Source of the DNA: Mansonella perstans
Taxonomy: Eukaryota > Nematoda > Chromadorea > Rhabditida > Onchocercidae
DNA: 15,472 nucleotides
Direction of reading: 5' to 3'
Assembly (NCBI GenBank): GCA_037074765.1
Contig: JBAMDO010000475.1
Span: forward strand, 1-15,472
Shown here: positions 1-7,059 of the stretch, one piece after another
Layout: each line of letters starts with the position of its first letter
Numbering within the stretch: position 1 is the stretch's first letter
Translations under genes and position numbers: made by a program
Notes under the pieces: generated by a model
The model's database searches: none
Seen by the model: only the letters and a program-made list of their open reading frames with translations
Told to the model about the DNA's origin: nothing

Positions 1-323
1 TCAATTCGGTAGAAATATATGCCAAGAAAAATACCGAATTAACCGGATCAAACGTTCAAATTTTGCGTCTGTGTTTTAATTATATCAAGAGAAAAAAAAA
101 TTCTGGAGTTATTAATAATACGATAACAACAGTCATTTAGTTCTATCCAGAAACTTAACACACACACACACACACACACACACACCGGACTTGATCACTT
201 AATTCGTTAATCCGGTATTTTTCATTTACTCATTGACACTGACTATTTCTCATTGACTCAGAGCACTTATTTCTTTTTTCTGTCTGCTTCCTCGCTAAGG
301 TTGAGCACAATTAACATTCTGTA
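1..323. repeat. Left copy of a terminal direct repeat
   Basis: This block is repeated in the same orientation at 15145-15472, the end of the window. The last ~145 bases of the two copies look identical. The first ~190 differ by a few substitutions and by length changes in A runs, T runs and the CA microsatellite. The repeat begins exactly at base 1 of the window and the right copy is cut off by its end. This suggests a contig closing on itself, a tandem unit of about 15.1 kb, or a dispersed repeat at which assembly stopped. No coding potential or LTR hallmark (TG...CA ends, primer binding site) was seen. Confidence 0.9.
158..185. repeat. (CA)n microsatellite
   Basis: A pure CA dinucleotide run lies inside the left terminal repeat. 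The matching run in the right copy (about 15305-15333) is interrupted and shorter, so this is one of the places where the two copies differ. Confidence 0.9.
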
Positions 324-973
324 TTTTCATTTCAACAAAAATCCCAATAATTTCTTTTTCCGGAACATTCATCTCAATTTATAAATATGTGAAAACTTTT
401 TTCTATCAAAAATTCCAGAAAGAATTGTTCAAAGGTCAACGATATATTTCTGAAAGCCTAAAAGTTTCAAACTCAAAATAATTCGGTGAATCAATTGAAC
501 AAATTTTATCAATCGTTTTTCAAAATATATACAAAATACAGGTAATACTAGTTGTCGAAGTGATTTGCTCTAAAATTTAAATTTGGAATTTCATTTTACT
601 GCGTGAATTTTGAATATTATCCCAATAAATTCTTGTAAATTTTTGGAATAGTTATTAAAATTTAAAGTTTTGCCATAAATTTTACAATAATAATAATCAA
701 ATAGTGATTTTCTTGTGAGAAATTTAGGAATAGTAATAATAGTATAAAAATGACGATCATATAATGATAATTGTGACTTTTTCGATATACTTCACAATCA
801 TAATGACGGCAGCAAAGAGAACAGATTAAACAGTGATACTTTTCGATAATTTTTTTCACATTTCTTATCCTTAAGTTTTCAGTATATATTTAAAGGCACT
901 GTAACAAATTCATGAAAGAAAAAAAAGTAAAAATTCAAAATTTTTAAAAAAATTAAGGAAAAGGACATCCGAA
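324..973. other. AT-rich stretch with no gene seen
   Basis: I see no supported exon, RNA gene or repeat here. Open frames on the minus strand in this interval are low-complexity I/L/Y-rich readings of AT-rich DNA. The promoter and 5' leader of the SLC12A8-like first exon at 974 should lie in the right-hand part, but no recognisable element stands out. Confidence 0.6.
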
Positions 974-1070
974 ATGGCAAAAGAACAAGGTGAAGTGATT
1001 GGAGAACCGATGGATTCGCTTTTTCACGTGAACAACTTCAGGATAACATCAATGAACCGTGGTGGCAGAA
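974..1070 (+). pseudogene. SLC12A8-like transporter, exon 1 (cytosolic N-terminus), frameshifted
   Basis: This exon encodes the cytosolic N-terminus of an SLC12A8-like protein (cation-chloride cotransporter superfamily, CCC9 branch). The ATG at 974 sits in a favourable GAAATGG context and opens MAKEQGEVIGEPMDSLF. The downstream reading SREQLQDNINEPWW is in another frame; one extra T in the T run near 1019-1024 would join them. The exon ends after WWQ plus two bases at a good donor (gtaaca, 1071). The split lysine codon is completed by the first base of the exon at 1308, so the join is phase-correct. The PWW motif just before the first membrane helix is what SLC12A8 proteins have. The break could be a real one-base deletion or a homopolymer sequencing error. 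Confidence 0.72.
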
Positions 1071-1307
1071 GTAACATCTACTTAAATTAAATTCATATTT
1101 TTTTATTCCTTCAATTCTCAAAACTTTTTTCCGAACTTTGTTACCGTACCACTCAACTCATAGCTTTTAATTCAGTTAATACACTGGGTTTTTCCTATTT
1201 TTCCCTTTATATAAAACATTTTTATTTCCATATTTAATTTCAATATTTTGAAGAATTAAATTTAGAAGGGGAAAAGTGATTTTTATTGAAATAATACAAC
1301 TTAACAG

Positions 1308-1418
1308 GAATTTCCTCATCACTCGACCACTACTATTCGGTACGTGGGATAATGTTTTACCACCGTTTTAGTAAATATTTTCGGTGTTATCGTATTTCTT
1401 CGTATGGGATGGATTGTG
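1308..1418 (+). pseudogene. SLC12A8-like transporter, exon 2 (first membrane helix), frameshifted
   Basis: Acceptor aacttaacag (ending 1307) and donor gttagtg (from 1419) bound this exon. It reads NFLITRPLLFGTWDNV, then, after a one-base frame change in the T run near 1355-1358, VNIFGVIVFLRMGWIV. The FGTWDxV...INIFGVxxFLRxGW(L/I)V pattern is the hallmark of transmembrane segment 1 of SLC12 carriers, which forms part of the ion pathway. It matches SLC12A8 best from memory of that family. One added T restores the frame. No exon for helices 2-5 follows on the plus strand: the sequence runs into AT-rich DNA and then triplet repeats. The next recognisable exons are on the opposite strand. Confidence 0.82.
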
Positions 1419-1614
1419 GTTAGTGTATTCACAACGTATTTATTGTTTAATTAATTAAATGGATAATTCTTGTAATAAATTAATTATTTAGTACAAAAAA
1501 AAATCCTTTTTAATTTTAATTTATCTCCTATAGCAGAAAAAAGTTCATTTTGCTGATGTTCATAATTCTTCATCACAAATGCATTTCGTATAAAGTAAGT
1601 TAAACATAAAGCAA

Positions 1615-2040
1615 AGCACAAAATAGGCAATCATCATTATTATGCATTATTAATCAATCATCATCATTATTAATCATCATAATCATCATTATAGGCAATC
1701 CATCATTATTATGCGAAATTTTGATGAATTCAAATTAACATTTTGAAATAACTGTAAAAATATAACTGTTTTTGTCAATACTGCTTTTAATATTGTTGTT
1801 GAAATAACATTTTGGAATAGATGTGCAGAAAGAATAATTGCTGTTGCTGTTGCTGTTATTGTTATTTGTTGCTTTGTCATTGTTATTGTTGTTATTACTA
1901 TTATTGCTTTTGTTATTGAAATACTTGTAAAAAAAATTTTACGAAAAATATAATTGTTGTTGCTGTTGCTGTTGTCATTGTTGCCGTTATCATTGTAGTC
2001 GTTATTTTTTGTTGCTGTTATTGTTGTTGCTATTATTGGA
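1615..2040. repeat. Triplet-repeat tract (CAT/ATT, then GTT/GCT)
   Basis: About 1620-1710 is made of degenerate ATC/ATT triplets and contains a short internal duplication (AGGCAATC...CATTATTATGC, near 1625 and 1694). From about 1785 to 2037 imperfect GTT and GCT triplets dominate, interrupted by short AT-rich spacers. Long open frames here are artefacts of triplet composition. The tract lies between the plus-strand and minus-strand parts of the SLC12A8-like gene, where an inversion breakpoint would be expected. Confidence 0.85.
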
Positions 2041-2096
2041 AGACTAAATATTTATATAAGAATGATTTGAAAGTAAAGTAATGAGTGAAATCATAC

Positions 2097-2288
2097 TTGA
2101 ATTTGTTAACAGCTTGAAGATCATAACTCATTGCTAAGGAGACATAAGAATAATTAACAAATGCATAAGTTATCAAAAATGGCATCGTTGAAAGAATTGC
2201 TAAATGATTTAAATCACCAAATAATACGAATATAATTGCAATAACCATCATTACAATGCTTGCTCTAATGGACTTTTATTTGCGCCTA
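2097..2288 (-). pseudogene. SLC12A8-like transporter, exon carrying two membrane helices
   Basis: The minus-strand exon begins after acceptor attttag (2289-2295). It reads GANKSPL, then a one-base frame break near 2267-2270, then MMVIAIIFVLFGDLNHLA and MPFLITYAFVNYSYVSLAMS. The PNK-P loop, the GDxNxLA segment and the LxTYAxVDYSYxSLxM segment correspond in order to SLC12A8. The likely 3' end is the donor gtatga at 2096, after AVNKF; reading through would give an unrelated K/F/Y-rich tail. The 5' junction joins in phase with the exon ending at 2690 (split leucine codon). The frame break is a single missing base (TTAGA where TTAAGA would fit). Confidence 0.82.
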
Positions 2289-2689
2289 CTAAAATTAAAT
2301 AATTTGTAATAATAAAAAGAAACTCATAATTTGAAATTTAATTCAATTTAATTTGAGATCGATTTCAATTGATATGCGAGATAATATGTCTTAGTTATTA
2401 TTACTATAAACAGAGAGAGAGAGAGGCAAACAGAAAGGGATGAGGAAGGAGAGCGATAGATGTTAATTAATGATATTATGATTGCGGGTAGAGAGAGAGG
2501 ATGAAAGGGAGAGAGATTTTTTACTGATCGTATTATATCATCCTGATAAAATTAAAATTTTGACAACTGTAAATTGTATCACAAAAAGATTAATTGAAAA
2601 TTAAATTTCAGTTTGGGAAATGCAATCTATAATTTAATTAATTAAACAATTTTAGCGATTGCAAAATTTTTGAATTACATAAAATTAAC
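2289..2689 (-). other. Intron of the SLC12A8-like gene with GA-rich microsatellites
   Basis: The interval has donor gttaat at its 5' end (2689 downward) and acceptor ttttag at its 3' end. It carries two purine-rich GA tracts (about 2410-2460 and 2487-2517) and otherwise AT-rich sequence. No other exon was seen inside it. Confidence 0.6.
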
Positions 2690-2928
2690 GTACTCCAATT
2701 GCTAATGGATTCAGAATTGGTATGATACCCTCAGATGCAATACTTTGAATAACACGTGATGTACCAAGTAATGTACCAACTGTTGAATTCAATGATGAAA
2801 CATAAAGACCGGTGAGATACAAGAATCCCGTAAATGATACTTTTTCACCGATTAACGTATCACAGACCAGATATGCTCGATTAACAAATGATCCAAGAAG
2901 TAGTATAAATGATGAGATAATCGTTGAA
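2690..2928 (-). pseudogene. SLC12A8-like transporter, central exon
   Basis: The exon is open for 79 codons with no frame break. It reads STIISSFILLLGS, then CDTLIGEKVSFTGFLYLTGL, then YVSSLNSTVGTLLGTSRVIQ, SIASEGIIPIL and NPLAIGV. SLC12A8 has EKVSLVGFLFLLGLYISSL, GAPR(I/V)LQ and VIPAL at the same places, which is the main basis for the family assignment. The 3' donor is gttaat (2689). The expected acceptor just upstream reads ttttaa instead of ttttag (bases 2930-2929), although exon length and phase fit this position exactly (239 bases, completing the split serine codon left at 3328). Either the acceptor is mutated or the base is a sequencing error. Confidence 0.85.
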
Positions 2929-3327
2929 TTAAAATTATTTAATTAAACTGTTAATAGATAAATTAGCTGAAGGAAAAAAATTAAAACGAAATCATTTAAA
3001 TAAATTTAGATATGCTCTTTAATGCTAATTCGCTGTCCATTTGAAAAATTAAAAAAATTTTTCTTAATTTTTTTTAATTACAAATTTTTTTCCTAATCGA
3101 TTTATGATTGATTTCCTAATCGCTCCTAGTAGATTTGAAAGATAACGATGTTCCCAGCTGTTTCCATAATAAAAAAAAAAAAAGCTAGACGAAGCAATTA
3201 GTATAGAGCAGATCGATAAGGTTAATAAAATAATTGAATTCACAATGCCGCAGAAAGCTTTATCGCGTGTTCCATGTAAACCATAATCTGTTAGTTTTAA
3301 AATTTGGAAAAAGCGAAAATTATTTAC

Positions 3328-3403
3328 CTAAGAGCAATTGCAGACAGTTCGCCTACAGGTATACTGAGTCGCGGATTTTTCAGGTCACCGCTCTTATTCA
3401 CCT
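3328..3403 (-). pseudogene. SLC12A8-like transporter, exon with the SGDL motif
   Basis: This exon reads VNKSGDLKNPRLSIPVGELS followed by AIAL. NMSGDLxxPxxxIPxGxLxA is a signature loop of SLC12 transporters after transmembrane helix 6. Here the usual Met before SGDL is Lys. The 3' donor is a clean gtaaat (from 3327) and leaves a split codon that fits the exon starting at 2928. The 5' end is ambiguous between acceptors ending at 3404 and 3402. Confidence 0.8.
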
Positions 3404-3429
3404 CTGTACAAGTTTTCATTTATTTTAAT

Positions 3430-3870
3430 TCGCTTAGAAAATTTGAAATTCGAAATTATAAATTTTTCAAACTGAGTTTATTTGAAAATTAATGAGAGTT
3501 AGAAAAGCGAAATCACTTCATCCATTCCGTTCTTTCCACTTCGTGCAATTTAAATTTGAATGTCAAATAAGTTTTGGAAAATTTTTATGTCAGCCAAATT
3601 CCATAATTTGCAAAGAGATTTTCAATTTCATTTTTGTTCCCTAAATCATATCTTTTTACTTTAATAATTACTCAATAATAGAATGACATGAAAAAAATTA
3701 TTAATATATAAATTATGTTAATTAGTTTTTTATTGACACTTTAATTGCTATAAACTTCAACACTGATTGTTACTGGTTCCCAATAAATTTGCGTTTAAAT
3801 GTCAAACTCAGTTTTTTTGATGTAAATTTTGTAATTTTTTTTAAATACAATTTTTATTTTACATGTTTAA
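3430..3870. other. AT-rich intron-like stretch
   Basis: The interval lies between two minus-strand SLC12A8-like exons and contains no further exon that I can support. It is very AT-rich, with T runs. Confidence 0.5.
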
Positions 3871-3875
3871 TTTAC

Positions 3876-3908
3876 CAGACCTGCTAAAACACCGAAGAAA
3901 TTTGCGAA
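3876..3908 (-). pseudogene. SLC12A8-like transporter, truncated exon (helix 6)
   Basis: The short reading FANFFGVLAGL ends at donor gtaaat (from 3875). SLC12 proteins have FAxFFPAxTGxLAG here, directly before the SGDL loop of the next exon. The conserved Pro-x-x-Thr stretch between FF and GVLAG is missing, consistent with a 12-base in-frame deletion. On its 5' side the exon runs straight into sequence copied from the 3' end of the collagen gene at 5831 (from about 3906), so the rest of the exon and the exons for helices 2-5 are absent. Being short, it is supported mainly by its position and order relative to the neighbouring exons. Confidence 0.6.
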
Positions 3909-4012
3909 GAGACTGCATCTTTGCCATTGACAAATTCCATGCTTTGTTTCTTTTATCTTCCTGATATAAGATTGGTTCCTCTTATACCTTGCATTCCTTG
4001 TGGGCCTGGTAA
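3906..4012 (-). pseudogene. Duplicated 3' end of the mini-collagen gene
   Basis: About 107 bases are closely similar (around nine in ten bases by eye) to 5786-5893, the 3' end of the intact mini-collagen, in the same orientation. The copy encodes GPQGMQGIRGTN and ends LISGR then TAA (3953-3955), where the intact gene ends [17 protein letters not shown]. It also includes part of the 3' untranslated sequence, so the source was DNA covering stop codon and UTR. Similarity stops at about 4012. The lower end abuts the truncated SLC12A8-like exon. It is a fragment and cannot make a collagen on its own. Confidence 0.85.
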
Positions 4013-4440
4013 TATTTTTGTATAGCACGCAAAATTGTCTCTACTCTTTACTCCAGAGTTCTGCCAGAGTCTAGCAAGGTTGGATGATAACAGTGAGATC
4101 TTCAGATCATAAGTTTTGGTTGGAGTATCCTTCTCCTAGATGAATAACTTTTCAAGGACTAATCGAGCTCCATCTACCCAAGCTTGCAATAAGAATTGTC
4201 CTTCTCACAGGATGTTTGCCCGAAAGCTAACAAGCCCATTTTGCCTAATCCTTCGGTTGGGACTTTTCTGACATTGAAGGCCCTGCTGACGCATATCCCA
4301 GCATAGTTCACAACCTCACGATGATGCCCAAGCTTTTTTCCACAACAAAGGGTTATCCTTAAAACAAATAAATGGAGAGAAATTAAACAACTGACCGGTG
4401 GTATTGATACAAAAAACATAATGACCACCATTTATACATG
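4013..4440 (-). other. Unidentified higher-GC block, possible decayed coding or mobile-element sequence
   Basis: This block is clearly richer in G and C than its surroundings. One minus-strand frame is open for 85 codons (4431-4174) and includes GLGKMGLLAFGQ. A second minus frame, about 4185 down to 4013, reads QAWVDGARLVLEKLFI, one stop, then TPTKTYDLKISLLSSNLARL. It continues in frame into the collagen-like segment GPQGMQGIRG. Short GGTGGT/ACCACC inverted motifs occur near 4396-4430. I do not recognise a family. A decayed transposable element is the likeliest guess because of base composition and position at a duplication junction. Confidence 0.35.
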
Positions 4441-4660
4441 TTAATTAAAACAGCAGTTCATTGATCAATTGATTTACAATACATTCATTAAATTCGATTT
4501 TTTCATTCTTATTATGAATAATCTTCGCGTATTCTTTTAGTTAATTGCTTTTTTTGCTCACAATTTTTAATAATATATTCATTAATTATTCTAATTCTTG
4601 TTAAATTGCTTAATCTGTTAGAGTTACTGACAAGATAACAAGTGATCATTATGCTTGTGG

Positions 4661-4862
4661 CTAATTGATATCTGACATATCACCATCATCAGATTCCTAA
4701 GCCACTTTTGTCTCTTGAAAGTTTGAAACTCGTTCTTTTATCCATTTCTTGAAGTCCCCATTGATCTGTATCATTTGACTCAATCTTTCTTTGGCTTATT
4801 TGTAAACCATCACATAAAATGATTACCGGTATTGCCAGTTTTTTATTTTTCTTTATTTTCGC
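4661..4862 (-). pseudogene. Unidentified coding-like fragment with acidic C-terminus
   Basis: The minus frame is open from 4862 to 4698. It reads KLAIPVIILCDGLQISQRK, then IESNDTDQWGLQEMDKRTSF and KLSRDKSGL. Shifting by one base at 4697 continues it into ESDDGDMSDIN and a TAG stop (4663-4661). The composition (mixed charged residues, acidic Ser/Asp end) looks like a genuine C-terminal exon with a one-base frameshift. No start, acceptor or family could be assigned. It is transcribed in the same direction as the mini-collagen, about 1 kb downstream of it. It could also be chance reading of AT-rich DNA. Confidence 0.35.
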
Positions 4863-5441
4863 TTAATTTTATTTCAATTTTATTGCAAAAATGTTTCTTT
4901 GTTTTGTGAATTTTAGAAACAAAATCTGCTTAATTAAATTTCAATTTAATTCTTAAATCCTTTCTCTCACACTGTAAGAGTTCAGATAGAATTATCATAT
5001 TCTAATCAATCAATTAACATTTGCACTAATTAAAGAGGTGAATAAGGGAAAGGTATCATTCATGTAAGATTTATTTTGAGAAACAATCCCTTGAAATAAT
5101 GGAAAATTGAATAAGAGGAATTTAGAAAAATGCAAGAAACAATTGAACAATCTGGAGCACTTTGTACTAATGTATCATTGATCTGTTCTTTTGTCCTTTT
5201 CATTTTGTGACAAAATTCGCTTGCCTTAAATCATAATCAGCGCTTTAAGTAATTCGCATGCAAACGTTGAAATTCGAATTCACGGGATTGCAATATATTA
5301 TTCTTTATAGTGCCATTTTTTAAAAATTTCTTAAACCAAACTTTTAATTTATGTTCTAATTCAAATGTATTTAAATAATATAAACGCTTGTTTTATTACT
5401 TAATGTTTGAAGTTCTAAACAATTTCATTTTTGTACAAGGA
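4863..5441. other. AT-rich stretch with no gene seen
   Basis: No supported exon, RNA gene or repeat was found. The sequence is AT-rich with scattered short open frames only. Confidence 0.5.
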
Positions 5442-5512
5442 CTTCTATACAAGCTTCCAATTCGTAGAAGATCGCATAAATGCATGTGATCAAGATTGGA
5501 ACAATTGGGAGA
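5442..5512 (+). other. Possible plus-strand internal exon
   Basis: A stretch following an AG at the end of tttttgtacaag reads FYTSFQFVEDRINACDQDWN and then NWE, up to a good donor-like sequence (gtaagt, near 5513). The residue mix is exon-like and a single Cys is present. No neighbouring exon on this strand could be tied to it. The downstream bases (about 5520-5560) resemble 9436-9475 moderately, which hints at a dispersed repeat instead. Confidence 0.2.
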
Positions 5513-5610
5513 GTAAGTTAGAACGAAAAGAGATAACTAATTAAAAGAGACAAAAGGTAGGTCTTTTTGATAAAGACGATAGTTCAATAAATTCTTGTAG
5601 TACTATTTTG

Positions 5611-5616
5611 TTTATT
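5611..5616 (-). terminator. Candidate poly(A) signal of the mini-collagen gene
   Basis: TTTATT on the plus strand gives AATAAA on the minus strand, about 215 bases downstream of the mini-collagen stop. Such hexamers are common by chance in AT-rich DNA, so this is only a candidate. Confidence 0.3.
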
Positions 5617-5830
5617 CCCTCTTTCCGTTCAGTTTAAAAATATTTAAATCCGAATTGCATAAGCAGATTCCACTACACACGAAATAGAATTTCAAGTCTA
5701 TTAACTCTGAAACATAATCGAAAGGACAAATCTGCGATATGTTGGTGCAAATAAAAAGAACCGAAAGAAAATAAATATCACTGAAAGAGACTGCTTCTTT
5801 GCCATTGACAAATTCCATGCTTTGTTTCTT

Positions 5831-6182
5831 TTATCCTCCTCCTAAATAATCGGTTCCTCTCATACCTTGCAGTCCTTGTGGACCTGGTAATCCTTGCGCT
5901 CCTCTTTCACCTGCCTGTCCTTGTGAGCCTCGAGGACCGGGTTGTCCAATTGGGCCTTTTTCTCCCGGTGGTCCCTCAGCTCCTGGGAATCCTCTCTCTC
6001 CTCGCTCTCCTTTTTTTCCATCTTGTCCTGGAGGTCCTGGTCTTGATGGACCACAAGCCTGCAAGTAAAATTTTCTTTCACAATATGCCTTCATATATGT
6101 TCTTTTTCACCAAGAAACAACAGCTCACCTGAACTAGGAGAACAGTGCAGATAACCAACAAAAAAATAGTTAAAGAATGCAT
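5831..6182 (-). CDS. Secreted mini-collagen, 93 residues, two exons
   Basis: Exon 1 (6182-6129) encodes [18 protein letters not shown], an 18-residue hydrophobic signal sequence. A 70-base intron (6128-6059, gtgagc...acttgcag) joins in phase 0 to exon 2 (6058-5831), which ends in TAA. A signal peptidase site fits after Ala19 (V-Q-A), leaving a mature chain that starts at Cys20. Residues 26-88 are 21 uninterrupted Gly-X-Y triplets with GPP, GFP, GQP and GLP (Pro in Y can be hydroxylated in collagens) and charged GKK-GER-GER and GEK triplets typical of stable triple helices. The tail is YLGGG. The only Cys in the mature chain could link chains in a trimer; that is inference. Nematode cuticle collagens are usually about 280-400 residues with several Cys clusters and two or more Gly-X-Y blocks, so this is very short. 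It is the only intact gene seen here. A diverged copy of its 3' end is at 3906-4012. Alternative: the last exon of a larger collagen, but the signal sequence plus clean splice sites argue against that. Confidence 0.78.
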
Positions 6183-6224
6183 AAGGGATTCCAGCCGAAA
6201 ATTTATGATAATGCAAGATTCATG

Positions 6225-6480
6225 AGAGGAAATTTTAAGAATCAAATTGAAATTTAATGAAGTAATTTGGAAGTAAAATGATTTATTTATAGTAAGAAGA
6301 AGGATATCTGATAAGAATCTTTTCAAAATTTACAAAACAAAGAAGCATTTCTTTGTAGAGTAATTACAGCGAATGCAGCAAAATACAATGTTAAATGGTT
6401 GACAGGAAATCTGAAAGAGAGATAGAAGAACAGGTTTTAAGCCTTTGAGAAACAAATATAATTTGGAAATCTGGCGGATC
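6225..6480 (+). repeat. Repeat unit, copy in plus orientation
   Basis: Read on the plus strand, this segment aligns with the minus strand of 7385-7060 (roughly three quarters of bases by eye). Examples are ATCAAATTGAAATTTAATGA against TTCAAATTGAATTTCAGTGG, and AATGCAGCAAAATACAATG against AATGCAGCAAAATGCAATA. Both end near AAGAACAGGTTTT. It forms a long imperfect inverted repeat with the right copy. It lies directly upstream of the mini-collagen start codon (6182), so the promoter of that gene probably overlaps it. Confidence 0.65.
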
Positions 6481-6495
6481 CCGTTCATCTTCTAG

Positions 6496-6596
6496 TTAAT
6501 TGTCCATTATTCCAACTAAAATTTTAGTTCGAATTTCTGCATATGCCAGAGCAGTGATGATATAAACGATTGCCGTATAGAGCAATTTTTGTAACC
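6496..6596 (-). CDS. Candidate terminal exon encoding a C-terminal membrane helix
   Basis: A strong acceptor (ggcttttgttcag, ending 6597) opens a minus-strand exon of 101 bases. It reads LQKLLYTAIVYIITALAYAE then IRTKILVGIMDN and a TAA stop (6498-6496). The hydrophobic run YTAIVYIITALAYA is long enough for a membrane helix, followed by a basic residue and a short tail. No upstream exon can be assigned with confidence; the exon-like segment at 7259-7359 is nearest on this strand, but its splice phase does not fit this reading. Family not recognised. The protein could be a small membrane protein or the remnant of one. Confidence 0.35.
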
Positions 6597-6879
6597 CTGA
6601 ACAAAAGCCAAAAATTTTTGCAGTGTGAAAAAAAAATTTAAAAATTCGAAACAAAACCAATTAGAAAAGAAAACCGATACTATTAAAAAAGACCAGTTTA
6701 TTTTTCAGGATAATTTCGGTTACTGAAAAATCTTTTTTTGTTCACAAAGTGTTTGGGAAATTTTCAACCTAAATTACATTAAGTTGTCTGATTCAGACTG
6801 ATTTCATTACATAATGATTCAATGCTTCACAACTTCACAATGCTATCACAACATTATGATTTGGCCTTCGGTCAAGAGT
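6597..6879. other. AT-rich stretch with no gene seen
   Basis: Nothing beyond the polypyrimidine tract of the acceptor at 6597 was recognised. Confidence 0.45.
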
Positions 6880-6995
6880 ACATTTCCGTTCAAACAATGA
6901 AGGATTATTCAATTTTACACTCTTACATTTCTTTCTAGTATAAATGAAGATTTCTCGTTCGAAATTCACTCCACTGAAATTCAATTAATGTTATA
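6880..6995 (-). repeat. Repeat unit, partial second minus-strand copy
   Basis: Bases 6930-6991 match 7313-7380 almost exactly in the same orientation, including the acceptor-like ttgaatttcag and the following TGGAGTGAATTTCGAACG. One base is missing relative to the other copy (CTTCATTT against CTTCCATTT), which breaks the open frame WSEFRTRNL. Similarity fades to the left of about 6930. The strong core identity points to a recent local duplication or to selection on the core. Confidence 0.8.
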
Positions 6996-7059
6996 AGAAT
7001 TGTTTCAGCCATCCACATAGTTAAGATTGAAAAATTCAAAGAATTCCAGAAATTCCTTA

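Noticed and set aside
1689..1880. Minus-strand open frame of 63 codons
   Set aside because: It is a reading of triplet repeats, T/I/A-rich, with no splice or domain support.
4174..4431. Possible SLC12 helix exon (GLGKMGLLAFGQ resembling a GxIGLLYxFGQ segment)
   Set aside because: The similarity is limited to about ten residues, and the expected flanking motifs of that transporter exon are absent.
5860..6081. Second minus-strand frame over the collagen exon
   Set aside because: It is a K/E/D-rich frame-shifted shadow; the Gly-X-Y frame has the splice site and stop that make sense.
5878..6132. Plus-strand L/V-rich open frame of 84 codons
   Set aside because: It is the exact antisense of the Gly-X-Y exon; Gly and Pro codons give stop-free Leu/Val-rich antisense readings.
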